A stretch of 64,000 nt of DNA. Origin: Burkholderia lata (lineage in GTDB: Bacteria; Pseudomonadota; Gammaproteobacteria; Burkholderiales; Burkholderiaceae). Position numbers and translations under genes: made by a program. Positions 17,327 through 26,744 of the stretch are shown here, one piece after another. Each line of letters begins with the position of its first letter. Within the stretch, counting starts at the first letter, position 1. The stretch spans positions 2,170,001 through 2,234,000 of the forward strand of contig NC_007511.1 in assembly GCF_000012945.1 (NCBI RefSeq). Reading direction: 5' to 3'. A model generated the notes under the pieces. The model worked only from the letters and a program-made list of their open reading frames with translations, was not told the DNA's origin and searched no databases.

Positions 17327-18129
17327 ATAGCACGCGCGACGACTCCGTGCTGAGCCCGGCACGCCCCGCGCCCGTGCGCGCGGCCGCAGCCGACCCCGAT
17401 CGCACCGTGGCCGACCGTGTCGGCACGCTCGACCTCGACCGCCTGCGCGGCGACTACACGCGCCAGGGCTCGTTCCTGTACCTCGACGCATTCCTGCCGG
17501 CCGACGCACATGCGAAGCTGGCCGACGGCGCGCGCGCGATGCAGGCCGGCCTGAACCGCAATTACCTGCCCGGCCACAAGCAAGGTGGCAGCGTGAGCCG
17601 CCATACGATCGACGAGCAGGCGCCGTACATCGCCGAACTGTATCGCTCGAAGGCGCTCATCTCCTTCCTCGAGAAGGTCACGGGCGACAAGCTGATGCTG
17701 TCGCCGGACGACGATCCGCACGCATACGCGCTGTATTACTACACGAAGCCCGGCGACCATATCGGCTGGCACTACGACACGTCGTACTACGACGGCCGCC
17801 GCTACACACTGCTGATCGGCGTGATCGACGAATCGTCGTGCCGGCTCGACTACGAGCTGCACACGCGCAACCCCGACGTGGCCGACGAACCGGGCTCCGT
17901 CCAGATCGCCGACGGCGGCATCGTGCTGTTCGACGGCGACAAGCTGCGCCACCGCATCACGCCGCTCGGCCAGAACGAGATGCGCGTGTCGCTCACCTTC
18001 GAATACGTGACGAACCCCGGCATGCGGCCGTGGAAGCGCTTCATCTCGAACATGAAGGACGCGATCGCGTATTTCGGTTTCCGCCAGGTGTTCAAGCAAC
18101 TGGCAACGCGACGCACGACCGGGTCATGA
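17323..18129 (+). CDS. Fe(II)/2-oxoglutarate-type oxygenase (phosphonate operon)
   Basis: 268 aa. The order of metal and co-substrate residues fits a double-stranded beta-helix oxygenase: His150-x-Asp152 in GWHYDTSYYDG, distal His210 in DKLRHRITP and Arg221 in NEMRVSLTFEY. A proline/alanine-rich N-terminus of about 35 aa precedes the fold. It overlaps both neighbours by ATGA junctions, so it belongs to the operon. A hydroxylase of the phosphonate head group (for example to a 1-hydroxy-AEP) or of the lipid/glycan carrier would fit. I know no characterised close relative in a phosphonate pathway, so the substrate is open. Confidence 0.7.
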   Translation: MNSTRDDSVLSPARPAPVRAAAADPDRTVADRVGTLDLDRLRGDYTRQGSFLYLDAFLPADAHAKLADGARAMQAGLNRNYLPGHKQGGSVSRHTIDEQAPYIAELYRSKALISFLEKVTGDKLMLSPDDDPHAYALYYYTKPGDHIGWHYDTSYYDGRRYTLLIGVIDESSCRLDYELHTRNPDVADEPGSVQIADGGIVLFDGDKLRHRITPLGQNEMRVSLTFEYVTNPGMRPWKRFISNMKDAIAYFGFRQVFKQLATRRTTGS

Positions 18130-19127
18130 CACGCGCCGGCCTCATCCTGCTGTCCCTCGGGACCGCACTCTTCGTCGCACTCCTTGCATGGCAGGGCGTC
18201 GGCGCGGTCGCGTCCACATTCCTCGCGGCCGGCTGGGGGCTCGCGCTCGTCGCGGCGTTCCACGTCGTACCGCTCGCGATCGACGCGATGGCGATTTCCG
18301 TGATGTTCCGCCCCGGCCAGCCGGGCGCCGAGCTCGGCAACGCGCTGCGCGCGCGCTGGGTCGGCGAATCGGTGAACAGCCTGTTGCCCGCCGGGCAGAT
18401 CGGCGGCCCCGTGCTGATGGTGCGCCACCTCGCGCAGCGCGGCACGCGGATGGCCGACGCGGCGGCAGCCGTCACGGTCAGCACGACGATGCAGGCGCTC
18501 TCGCAGATGGCGTTCGCGCTGATCGGCATCGCCGCGTTCAGCCTGTATGCGACGCACGAATCGGTCGCGCACCTGCGCACGCCCGCGCTGATCGCCACCG
18601 GCGTGCTCGGCGCCCTCGCCGCGCTGTTCTACGTCGCGCAGCGGCGCGGGCTGTTCGGCCGCGGCCTGCGCCTCGCGTCGAAGCTGCTCGGCCCGCGCGA
18701 CTGGTCGTCGCTGGCGACCCGCGCCGATGCGATCGACGACGCGGTCGGCGCGCTGTACCGCGATCGTGCGAAGGTCGCGAAGACGTTCGCATTGAGCCTC
18801 GTCGGCTGGATCGTCGGCACCGCGGAAGTGTGGCTCGCGCTGCACTTCCTCGGGCATCCGGTGAGCTGGCTCGACGCGCTGCTGCTCGAGAGCGTCGGCC
18901 AGGCCATTCGTGGCGCGGCCTTCGCGATCCCGGGCTCGCTCGGCGCGCAGGAAGGCGGCTACCTGCTTCTCGCGCCGCTGGTCGGACTGCCGCCCGACGC
19001 GGCGCTCGCGCTGTCGCTTGCGAAACGCGCGCGCGAACTCGCGCTCGGCCTGCCCGGCCTGCTCTATCTGCATTTCAGTGAAAGAAACTGGCAGCGGCGC
19101 CGTGCGCCGCAGCCGCTCGCCGACTGA
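18126..19127 (+). CDS. Flippase-like integral membrane protein (lysylphosphatidylglycerol-synthase TM region / HpnL type)
   Basis: 333 aa, about eight membrane helices. Segments such as RWVGESVNSLLPAGQIGGPVLMVRHLAQRG and ESVGQAIRGAAFAIPGSLGAQEGGYLLLAPLVGLPPDAALALSLAKRARE are typical of the LPG-synthase TM-region family, which includes HpnL, implicated in moving hopanoids between membranes. In this operon it may translocate the phosphonate-bearing lipid or glycolipid. Its ATG overlaps the oxygenase TGA; the next gene follows after 36 nt. The transport role is inference. Confidence 0.75.
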   Translation: MTRAGLILLSLGTALFVALLAWQGVGAVASTFLAAGWGLALVAAFHVVPLAIDAMAISVMFRPGQPGAELGNALRARWVGESVNSLLPAGQIGGPVLMVRHLAQRGTRMADAAAAVTVSTTMQALSQMAFALIGIAAFSLYATHESVAHLRTPALIATGVLGALAALFYVAQRRGLFGRGLRLASKLLGPRDWSSLATRADAIDDAVGALYRDRAKVAKTFALSLVGWIVGTAEVWLALHFLGHPVSWLDALLLESVGQAIRGAAFAIPGSLGAQEGGYLLLAPLVGLPPDAALALSLAKRARELALGLPGLLYLHFSERNWQRRRAPQPLAD

Positions 19128-19163
19128 TCGTTCAGATCCGCCGGCTTTTTGGTTGGAGAACCC

Positions 19164-19931
19164 ATGCGAGCCATCATTCTTGCGGCAGGCCTCGGCTTGC
19201 GCCTGCAACAACCGCCCGAGGCGCAGTTCCCGAAGTGCCTGCTGCGCTTCGACGACGTGTCGCTGCTCGAGCGCCATCTGCGCGTACTCGATGCCGCGGG
19301 CGTCGACGAGATCGTGCTCGGGCTGGGCTTCCAGCACGAGAAGGTCGAGCAGGAATTGAAGCGTCTCGGCCGCCAGGCCGAGATCGTGATCAACGACCGC
19401 TACGACCTCGGCAGCGTGCTGACCGTGCATACCGTCGCCGAGGCGATGACGCGCGGCGGCGACGTGCTGCTGATGGACGCCGACGTGCTGTATGACGAGA
19501 ACATCCTGCACGCGCTGGTGGCCGATTCCGACAAGGCGGTCGACCGCCTGCTGATCGACCGCGACTTCGAGGCCGGCGACGAACCCGTCAAGCTGTGCCT
19601 GAAGAACGGCGTGCCGGTCGAGCTGCGCAAGCAGCTCGCGGTCGACCTCGAGTACGACACGATCGGCGAATCGGTCGGCTTCTTCCGCTTCACCGAAGGC
19701 ACCGCGCGCCGCCTCGCGACGATCGTCGCGGGTTACGTCGACAGCGGCCGCGCGAACATGCCGCACGAGGAAGCCGTGCGCGACCTGCTGCTCGAAGGCG
19801 GTCATTCGTTCGACGTCGCCGACGTCACCGGCTCGCCGTGGATCGAGATCGACTTCCCGAACGACGTCGCTCGCGCCACGCAAGAAATCCTCCCCCTGAT
19901 TCAACGCACCACCGCAGGAGTCGCACGATGA
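19164..19931 (+). CDS. Nucleotidyltransferase, phosphocholine-cytidylyltransferase (LicC) type
   Basis: 255 aa single-domain NTP transferase. The N-terminal signature is [14 protein letters not shown] followed by PKCLL, then [11 protein letters not shown] with the metal-binding Asp pair and [13 protein letters not shown] near the end. The family includes LicC and other CTP-dependent head-group activating enzymes. A CTP:2-aminoethylphosphonate cytidylyltransferase (PntC-like) activity would link AEP to the CDP-alcohol transferase in the same operon. The ATG has a GGAG six to seven bases upstream, and the stop overlaps pepM by ATGA. The nucleotide and acceptor are inferred. Confidence 0.75.
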   Translation: MRAIILAAGLGLRLQQPPEAQFPKCLLRFDDVSLLERHLRVLDAAGVDEIVLGLGFQHEKVEQELKRLGRQAEIVINDRYDLGSVLTVHTVAEAMTRGGDVLLMDADVLYDENILHALVADSDKAVDRLLIDRDFEAGDEPVKLCLKNGVPVELRKQLAVDLEYDTIGESVGFFRFTEGTARRLATIVAGYVDSGRANMPHEEAVRDLLLEGGHSFDVADVTGSPWIEIDFPNDVARATQEILPLIQRTTAGVAR

Positions 19932-21613
19932 ACGCACGCGAACCCAATTTCACCGAATCGCGCAGCGCACGCCTGCGCCGCATGCTCGTCAGCAGCGACC
20001 TCGAATTCCTGATGGAAGCGCACAACGGCCTGTCCGCGCGGATCGTCCGCGAAGCCGGCTTCAAGGGCATCTGGGCATCGGGCCTCGCGATCTCCGCGCA
20101 GTTCGGCGTGCGTGACAACAACGAAGCCAGCTGGACCCAGGTGGTCGACGTGCTCGAATTCATGGCCGACGCGAGCGATCTGCCGATCCTGCTCGACGGC
20201 GACACCGGCTACGGCAACTTCAACAACGTGCGCCGCCTTGTGAAGAAGCTCGAGCAGCGCGGCATCGCCGGCGTCTGCATCGAGGACAAGCAGTTCCCGA
20301 AGACCAACAGCTTCATCGGCGGCGAGCGCCAGCCGCTCGCCGAAATCGACGAGTTCTGCGGCAAGATCAAGGCCGGCAAGGATTCGCAGACCGATCCCGA
20401 CTTCTCGATCGTCGCGCGTGTCGAAGCGCTGATCGCCGGCTGGGGGATGGACGAGGCACTGCGCCGCGCGAACGCGTATGCGGAAGCCGGCGCGGACGCG
20501 ATCCTGATCCACAGCAAGCTGTCGCGCCCGGACGAGATCCTGCAGTTCGCGCGTGAATGGAGCGGCAAGGCGCCGCTCGTGATCGTGCCGACCAAGTACT
20601 ACAGCACGCCGACCGACGTGTTCCGCCAGGCCGGCATCAGCACCGTGATCTGGGCGAACCACCTGATCCGCGCGTCGGCATCCGCGATGCAGGCGACTGC
20701 ACGCGAGATCCACGAAAGCGAAACGCTGATCAACGTCGAAGACCGCGTTGCATCGGTCAACGAGATCTTCCGCCTGCAGGACGCCGACGAGTACTCGGCG
20801 GCCGAGCGTATCTACCTGTCGTCGTCGTCGCGCGCGTCGAACGCGGCGATCGTGCTGGCAGCCAGCCGCGGCAAGGGCCTCGAAGCCGTGACCGAAGACA
20901 AGCCGAAGGTCATGCTGCCGGTCGCCGGCAAGCCGCTGCTGCGCTGGCTCGTCGACGGCTTCAAGACGCACGGCGTGAACGACATCACCGTGGTCGGCGG
21001 CTATCGCGCCGACGCGATCGACACGTCGGGCGTCAAGCTCGTCGTCAACGAACGCCATGCACAGACGGGCGAGCTCGCATCGCTCGCGTGCGCGGCCGAA
21101 CGCCTGACCGGCGACACCGTGATCTCGTACGGCGACCTGCTGTTCCGCAGCTACATCGTGCGCGACCTCGCAGAGAGCGAGGCCGAGTTCAGCGTGGTGG
21201 TCGATTCGTCGCTGACGGAGACCAACCAGAGCGTGCGCGATTTCGCACTCTGCTCGGCGGAAGACGATCGCGGCCTGTTCGGCCAGAAGACCTACCTGCA
21301 ACGCGTCTCGAGCGACGTCGCCGCAGGCACGCCGCACGGCCGCTGGATCGGCCTGCTGAACGTGCGTGGCGCCGGCGTCGACCGCCTGAAGGCGATGCTC
21401 GCGACGCTGCAGGCGCGTCCTGATTTCGACACGCTCGACATCCCGTCGCTGCTCAACGAACTGATCGCCGCCGGCGAGAAGATCGAGGTGCAGTACGTGC
21501 ACGGCCACTGGCGCGGCGTCAACGATCTCGAAGACTTCCGCCGCGCGGGCGACTTCGCGCACGGTCAAACGCCGCTGTCCGAACCGGGTGCCGGCAACGG
21601 GGGCGCGCAATGA
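19928..21613 (+). CDS. pepM: Phosphoenolpyruvate mutase fused to a nucleotidyltransferase domain
   Basis: 561 aa. Residues about 12-295 are an isocitrate-lyase-superfamily PEP mutase with the diagnostic [10 protein letters not shown] loop (119-128), [10 protein letters not shown] (88-97) and [12 protein letters not shown]. This enzyme makes the C-P bond, converting PEP to phosphonopyruvate. Residues about 305-545 are an NTP-transferase fold beginning [33 protein letters not shown]. Such fusions are known in phosphonate loci; the second domain probably activates a phosphonate with CTP. It overlaps both neighbouring genes by ATGA junctions. The presence of this fused domain beside a free nucleotidyltransferase is unusual enough to note. 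Confidence 0.92.
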   Translation: MNAREPNFTESRSARLRRMLVSSDLEFLMEAHNGLSARIVREAGFKGIWASGLAISAQFGVRDNNEASWTQVVDVLEFMADASDLPILLDGDTGYGNFNNVRRLVKKLEQRGIAGVCIEDKQFPKTNSFIGGERQPLAEIDEFCGKIKAGKDSQTDPDFSIVARVEALIAGWGMDEALRRANAYAEAGADAILIHSKLSRPDEILQFAREWSGKAPLVIVPTKYYSTPTDVFRQAGISTVIWANHLIRASASAMQATAREIHESETLINVEDRVASVNEIFRLQDADEYSAAERIYLSSSSRASNAAIVLAASRGKGLEAVTEDKPKVMLPVAGKPLLRWLVDGFKTHGVNDITVVGGYRADAIDTSGVKLVVNERHAQTGELASLACAAERLTGDTVISYGDLLFRSYIVRDLAESEAEFSVVVDSSLTETNQSVRDFALCSAEDDRGLFGQKTYLQRVSSDVAAGTPHGRWIGLLNVRGAGVDRLKAMLATLQARPDFDTLDIPSLLNELIAAGEKIEVQYVHGHWRGVNDLEDFRRAGDFAHGQTPLSEPGAGNGGAQ

Positions 21614-22791
21614 TCGAAGCGGCCCAGTTCGTCGAGGCCGCGCGCGAGCGCGGTTTCGACTGGTACGCGGGCGTGCCCTGCTCGTACCTGACGCCGTTCA
21701 TCAATTACGTGCTGCAGGACCCGACGCTGAATTACGTGTCGGCCGCGAACGAAGGCGACGCGGTCGCGCTGATCGCGGGCGCGACGCTCGGCGGCAAGCG
21801 CGGGATCGCGATGATGCAGAACTCGGGGCTCGGCAACGCGGTGAGCCCGCTCACGTCGCTCACGTGGACGTTCCGCCTGCCGCAGCTGCTGATCGTCACG
21901 TGGCGCGGCCAGCCGGGCGTGGCCGACGAGCCGCAGCACGCGCTGATGGGTCCGATCACGCCCGCGATGCTCGACACGATGGAGATCCCGTGGGAGACGT
22001 TCCCGACCGACCCGGAACAGGTCGGCCCGGCACTCGACCGTGCGATCGCGCACATGGACGCGACGGGCCGCCCGTACGCGCTCGTGATGCAGAAAGGCAG
22101 CGTCGCGCCGTATGAGCTGAAGGCGAACCCGGCCGCGAAGCCGCGCGCGCATGTCGCTGCGCAATCGGCGACACGTGCCGAATCGCCTGCCGCGTGGCCG
22201 ACCCGCCAGGACGCGCTGCAGCGCGTGATCGCGCACACGCCGGTCGATTCGACCGTCGTGCTCGCGTCGACCGGCTTCTGCGGCCGCGAACTCTACGCAA
22301 TCGACGATCGTCCGAACCAGCTGTACATGGTCGGCTCGATGGGTTGCGTGACGCCGATGGCGCTCGGCCTCGCGCTCGCGCGCCCCGACCTGCGCGTGGT
22401 CGCGGTCGACGGCGACGGCGCCGCGCTGATGCGCATGGGCGTGTTCGCGACGCTGGGCACCTACGGCCCGGCGAACCTCACGCACGTGCTGCTCGACAAC
22501 GGCGCGCACGAATCGACGGGTGGCCAGGCCACCGTGTCGCAACATGTTTCGTTCGCGGGTGTCGCAGCCGCGTGCGGGTATGCGTCGGCGGTCGAAGGTG
22601 ACACGCTCGACGTGCTGGACACGGCGCTGGCCGCGCCGGCCGACGGTACGCGATTCGTGCGGCTCGCGATCCGCACCGGCGTGCCTGACGGCCTGCCCCG
22701 CCCGACCGTCACGCCGGTCGAGGTCAAGAATCGTCTGATGCGGCACATCGGCGCCGCGCAGACCGAAGCCCACGTTGAAGGAGCCCATTGA
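21610..22791 (+). CDS. ppd: Phosphonopyruvate decarboxylase
   Basis: 393 aa thiamine-diphosphate enzyme that decarboxylates phosphonopyruvate to phosphonoacetaldehyde, pulling the unfavourable PepM reaction forward. The N-terminal [13 protein letters not shown] and [18 protein letters not shown] (with the activating Glu48) and the GDG...N cofactor motif (268-270 to Asn297, [13 protein letters not shown]) are typical of Ppd. It starts inside the pepM stop (ATGA) and its own TGA overlaps the transaminase ATG by one base. Confidence 0.92.
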   Translation: MIEAAQFVEAARERGFDWYAGVPCSYLTPFINYVLQDPTLNYVSAANEGDAVALIAGATLGGKRGIAMMQNSGLGNAVSPLTSLTWTFRLPQLLIVTWRGQPGVADEPQHALMGPITPAMLDTMEIPWETFPTDPEQVGPALDRAIAHMDATGRPYALVMQKGSVAPYELKANPAAKPRAHVAAQSATRAESPAAWPTRQDALQRVIAHTPVDSTVVLASTGFCGRELYAIDDRPNQLYMVGSMGCVTPMALGLALARPDLRVVAVDGDGAALMRMGVFATLGTYGPANLTHVLLDNGAHESTGGQATVSQHVSFAGVAAACGYASAVEGDTLDVLDTALAAPADGTRFVRLAIRTGVPDGLPRPTVTPVEVKNRLMRHIGAAQTEAHVEGAH

Positions 22792-23855
22792 TGCTGCTGC
22801 TGAACCCCGGCCCGGTCACGCTCACCGAACGCGTGCGCCGCAGCCTGCTGCAACCCGATCTGTGCCATCGCGAAAGCGAATTCTTCGATCTGCAGGATGA
22901 GGCGCGTGCGCGCCTCGTCGCCGCGTATGAACTCGATCCGGCTGAGTGGACGGCCGTGCTGATGACGGGGTCGGGCACGGCCGCGGTCGAAAGCATGATC
23001 GCGGCGCTCGTGCCGAAGGACGGCAAGCTGCTCGTGATCGAGAACGGCGTGTATGGCGAGCGGATCACGCAGATCGCGACGCAGTATGGGATCGCGCATG
23101 AGGTGCTCAAGCATGAGTGGATGCAGGCACCTGATCTCGTGCAGATTGGTGCGAAGCTCGATGCGGGTGGATATTCGCACGTTGCGGTGATTCATCATGA
23201 AACGACGACGGGCCGCTTGAACGATCTCGGTGCGATTGCCGAGGTCTGCCGTTCGCGTGGCGTGAAAATGCTCGTTGATGGTGTGAGCAGCTTCGGCGCG
23301 GAAGCGATCGATTTTGCTGGCGGCGATATCGATGCCGTTGCCGCGACCGCGAACAAGTGCCTGCACGGCGTGCCGGGCGCAGCGTTCGTGATCGTGCGCC
23401 GCAGCGCGCTCGCGAAGGCCGCAAGCCGTACGTATTACCTCGACCTCGGTCGTCTCGCGAAGCTGCAGGATCAGCGGAATACGCCGTTTACGCCTTCCGT
23501 GCACGCGTATTACGCGCTCGTCGAGGCGCTGCGTGAGTTCGATGAGGCTGGCGGCTGGCGTGCGCGGCATGCGCATTACAAGGCGCTGGCTGATCAGGCG
23601 CAAGCCGGGCTTGCCGCGCGCGGGATGCCGCTGGTGCTGGCGGAAGGGGAATCGTCGGTTGTTCTTCGTGCGTACCGGTTGCCGAAAGGCGTCACGTACG
23701 AGACGCTGCACGACGGGCTGAAGGCACGTGGCTTCGTGATCTACGCGGGGCAAGGCGGGTTGTCGAAGGAACTGTTCCGCATCTCGACGATGGGCGCGAT
23801 TCAGGCGGCTGATGTCGATCGGTTGCTGGAGGGGTTCACGGCGCTGACGCGGTAA
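22791..23855 (+). CDS. 2-Aminoethylphosphonate:pyruvate transaminase-like class V aminotransferase
   Basis: 354 aa. Fold type I PLP enzyme of the PhnW/AEP transaminase group: LLLNPGPVTLTERV at the start, MTGSGTAAVESMI for phosphate binding, Asp163 in LVDGVSSFG and the Schiff-base Lys189 in TANKCLHGVPG. In the biosynthetic direction it converts phosphonoacetaldehyde to AEP. The start is the ATG overlapping the ppd TGA; a TTG one codon earlier is equally in frame but unneeded. GC content falls visibly in the second half of the gene. A strong terminator closes the operon 30 nt later. Confidence 0.88.
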   Translation: MLLLNPGPVTLTERVRRSLLQPDLCHRESEFFDLQDEARARLVAAYELDPAEWTAVLMTGSGTAAVESMIAALVPKDGKLLVIENGVYGERITQIATQYGIAHEVLKHEWMQAPDLVQIGAKLDAGGYSHVAVIHHETTTGRLNDLGAIAEVCRSRGVKMLVDGVSSFGAEAIDFAGGDIDAVAATANKCLHGVPGAAFVIVRRSALAKAASRTYYLDLGRLAKLQDQRNTPFTPSVHAYYALVEALREFDEAGGWRARHAHYKALADQAQAGLAARGMPLVLAEGESSVVLRAYRLPKGVTYETLHDGLKARGFVIYAGQGGLSKELFRISTMGAIQAADVDRLLEGFTALTR

Positions 23856-23884
23856 GCGTTCGCCCGTCCCTTCAGCCGTCGACG

Positions 23885-23907
23885 AAAGGCCCGCAAGGGC
23901 CTTTTTT
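23885..23907 (+). terminator. Rho-independent terminator of the phosphonate operon
   Basis: An 8-bp stem AAAGGCCC/GGGCCTTT with a GCAA tetraloop runs into a T tract. Confidence 0.92.
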
Positions 23908-24004
23908 ATTCTTCTCGGATTTCTCGAAAACACAGGCCCTCATTGCCGGTGTTCGGCCAGCTCCGGCTATTCGACACGTGCCGTCAATGCCCGACGTGTT
24001 CTCG

Positions 24005-25036
24005 TCACTCATCTCGACGCGTATCCTTGCGATAATCCGTAGGACTACTGCCAGTCCAGTGTTTGAACGCACGACAAAAACCGGTTGCGTCGGAAAAGCC
24101 AAGATCAAATGCCAGCACGGCCACGCTGGTGTTCGAATTTGTCAGCCGATCGACCGCGATATCCCGCCGCAGTCCGTCTTTCACCTGCTGGAAATGGGTG
24201 CCCTCTTCCGCAAATCTACGATTGAGCGTGCGCACAGACGTATGCAACGCCTGCGCGAGCGCCTGTATCGTCAACGGCTGCGCGATATTCCGTTCAAGAT
24301 GCTCGCGCGTTTTGGCAACGATCGAACCATGATGAAATACGCTGAAAGTCCAGGCTCCGGGTGCGGCGTTAAGGAAAGCCCATAGTTCGTGCTTTTCGCG
24401 TTTGAACGGCTCGGCACAATCCTGGTACGAGAAATGGATGCTCGTCATCCCGGAATCGAACTGCACCGCCCCGGGAAACAGGAATGCATAGTCTTCTACG
24501 TACCTGGGCCTGGCGAAACTGAACTCGACCCGTTGCAGCGCAAGTTCCCTGCCGAGTAGCCAGGACGCTATGCCGTGAGCCAGTTTCATCATCAACTCAT
24601 GCCCAAGAGGCGTAACCTGCGTGCCAGGCATCCGCTCAACCAGCGCCAGCCGCACCAGATCATTCTTCGTTGAGATGTGCAACCGGTAGTCATCCAGCAG
24701 CAAATTCCAGAAACGAACAAAACGATTGAACGCGACCAATACCGTTGGCGCGTCCAGCAGGCTGAGCATCAGGTACTTCAACGTGCCGCCCCTGATTGGC
24801 CTGGACCATAGCCCCAGCATCTCGTCATCGAGCGACGCCGCGACCGTCCGATACAACGCGACGTACTGCTGCCGCGTGATTCGTGCATCGGGTTGATTGA
24901 GAAGAGACTGCGGGATGGCGGCGCTCGCGAGGACCTGTGCCGTCACGTCTTCTCCGTGACGCGTGCGAACGGCACGCAACATCCCGTGCAGGAAGTGCGC
25001 CGAAACAGTCAGAGGACGTTGGCGGGGCAGATTCAT
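24005..25036 (-). CDS. AraC-family transcriptional regulator
   Basis: 343 aa. Residues about 20-205 resemble the ligand-sensing domain of OruR/ToxR-like (arabinose-binding-domain) AraC regulators. The C-terminal 100 residues hold two helix-turn-helix motifs (ALAQALHTSVRTLNRRFAEEGTHF and VAVLAFDLGFSDATGFCRAFKHWTGSSPTDYR). It is divergent from a FabF-type ketosynthase gene, and the 179-bp gap contains a direct repeat with the 21-bp spacing typical of AraC/XylS sites. Codon choice is less GC-biased than in neighbouring genes, hinting at later acquisition. Confidence 0.88.
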   Translation of the reverse strand: MNLPRQRPLTVSAHFLHGMLRAVRTRHGEDVTAQVLASAAIPQSLLNQPDARITRQQYVALYRTVAASLDDEMLGLWSRPIRGGTLKYLMLSLLDAPTVLVAFNRFVRFWNLLLDDYRLHISTKNDLVRLALVERMPGTQVTPLGHELMMKLAHGIASWLLGRELALQRVEFSFARPRYVEDYAFLFPGAVQFDSGMTSIHFSYQDCAEPFKREKHELWAFLNAAPGAWTFSVFHHGSIVAKTREHLERNIAQPLTIQALAQALHTSVRTLNRRFAEEGTHFQQVKDGLRRDIAVDRLTNSNTSVAVLAFDLGFSDATGFCRAFKHWTGSSPTDYRKDTRRDE

Positions 25037-25049
25037 GATTGGATCATTA

Positions 25050-25089
25050 TGGCGCGTTTTGCATATTAATTGGCGCGATGTGCGAATTC
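25050..25089. promoter_or_regulatory. Tandem direct repeats, likely AraC-type operator
   Basis: TGGCGCG followed by TGC and ATT occurs at 25050 and again at 25071, same orientation, exactly 21 bp (two helical turns) apart. This is the classic layout of paired AraC/XylS half-sites. The repeats start 14 bp upstream of the araC-type gene and 127 bp from the ketosynthase start. Confidence 0.65.
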
Positions 25090-25215
25090 CTTACCCGCCC
25101 CATACCTATACTGACGCGACATCTTCGTGATTTCTGAACTTCGTGATAGTTGTCGGCTGGCGCATTGCGCCAATCGCCGGCGGCCTGTCTTCATCGGTCA
25201 AAAGAGGAGCACGGT

Positions 25216-26484
25216 TTGAACACAAGACGCATTGTCGTGACTGGCATGGGTATGGTTTCGCCATTGGGATGCGGAGTCGAATCCGTCTGGAGCCGTCTCC
25301 TGAAGGGCCATTCGGGCGTGGTCAGCTTGCCCGACGATGTCACGGACGGAATTGCGTCGAAGGTCGGTGGCGTCGTGCCCGTGCTGACGCCTGACTGTCC
25401 ATGGGGATTTGATCCTGCCCTCGCTGCAGACCCCAAGGACCAGAAGAAGATGGACCGGTTCAGCCTGTTTGCGCTGGGCGCCGCGCAAGAGGCCTTGAAT
25501 CAATCCGGGTGGCGACCTGAAACCGAAAGCGCTCGCGAACGAACCGCAACCATCGTCGCGTCTGGCGTGGGCGGGTTCGGTGCAATTGTGGAGGCGGTCA
25601 GGATCACTGACGACCGTGGGCCAAGACGGCTTTCTCCCTTCACCGTACCCAGCTTCCTGGCCAATATGGCCGCTGGCCACATCTCCATCCGCCACGGCCT
25701 TCGCGGCCCCCTGGGCGCACCGGTTACGGCCTGTGCCGCCAGCGCACAGGCGATTGGCGACGCAGCGCGCCTGATTCGGGCGGGCGAAGCCGACATTGCC
25801 GTGTGCGGCGGCGCGGAGGCCTGCATCGATCGAGTCAGCCTGGGGTCGTTCGCCGCTGCAAGAACCATGTCCACAGGCTTCAACGATCATCCTGCGCAGG
25901 CATCCCGCCCGTTCGATGCCGGGCGAGACGGCTTCGTCATGGGAGAAGGCGCCGGCATGCTCGTCATAGAAGCGCTGGAACACGCGCTGCGGCGAGGCGC
26001 CACCCCCATCGCCGAAGTACTCGGTTATGGCACGAGCGCCGATGCATACCATATGACATCGCCGCCCGAGGACGGCGCCGGGGGACGACGCGCGATGGAA
26101 CTCGCGATCCGGCAGGCGAATCTCGAACCTGAGCTGATCGGGCATTTAAACGCCCATGCGACGTCCACGCCCGTCGGCGACATCAGCGAACTGGCGGCCA
26201 TCAAGACCGTATTTGGATCGGGTCGCGGTCCCGCCGTTTCAGCCACCAAGGCGTCGACAGGACATTTGCTTGGGGCTGCCGGCGGCGTGGAAGCGATTTT
26301 CACCGTCCTTGCGCTGCGCGACCAGCTCGCGCCTCCTACGCTGAACCTGACCCAGCCGGACTCGGCAGCTGAAGGCATCGATATTGTCACCGGATCGGCC
26401 CGCAGAATATCGACGGAATATGCGATCTCCAACGGCTTTGGTTTTGGGGGCGTCAATGCCAGTCTGGTATTCCGTCGACTTTGA
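25216..26484 (+). CDS. Beta-ketoacyl-ACP synthase II (FabF-type), stand-alone
   Basis: 422 aa condensing enzyme. The opening RRIVVTGMGMVSPLG, active-site Cys in VTACAASAQAIGDA, His in NAHATSTPVGD, KASTGHLLGAAG with the second His and the final SNGFGFGGVNASLVF match the KASII family. It elongates acyl-ACPs in fatty-acid or specialised acyl synthesis. The start is a TTG with a strong GAGGAG six bases upstream. It is not in a fab cluster, has no ACP or ketoreductase beside it, and is divergent from an AraC regulator with a paired site. It may serve an inducible modified-lipid function; its substrate cannot be read. Confidence 0.88.
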   Translation: MNTRRIVVTGMGMVSPLGCGVESVWSRLLKGHSGVVSLPDDVTDGIASKVGGVVPVLTPDCPWGFDPALAADPKDQKKMDRFSLFALGAAQEALNQSGWRPETESARERTATIVASGVGGFGAIVEAVRITDDRGPRRLSPFTVPSFLANMAAGHISIRHGLRGPLGAPVTACAASAQAIGDAARLIRAGEADIAVCGGAEACIDRVSLGSFAAARTMSTGFNDHPAQASRPFDAGRDGFVMGEGAGMLVIEALEHALRRGATPIAEVLGYGTSADAYHMTSPPEDGAGGRRAMELAIRQANLEPELIGHLNAHATSTPVGDISELAAIKTVFGSGRGPAVSATKASTGHLLGAAGGVEAIFTVLALRDQLAPPTLNLTQPDSAAEGIDIVTGSARRISTEYAISNGFGFGGVNASLVFRRL

Positions 26485-26744
26485 TCCGGCTTCAAGCCGA
26501 AGGAAACGCTCGAACACCGGCCCCAGCGCCATCATCAGCGAAGGATGCGACGGGCTGCAGGTTCCGCGCGCATCCGTCCACGTTTGCCGAATGAGATCGG
26601 GGCTGCGTTGCGCCCGCGAAGCGGGTCCGATACATGTGGCGGCACAGATGCGGTCAAGCACTCGGACGATCTTTCTGCGTGCTGCGGTACGCTTCGGGTC
26701 GGTAAGCGACATCCACGACAACCCGTGAAGAACCTGTTCCCATC

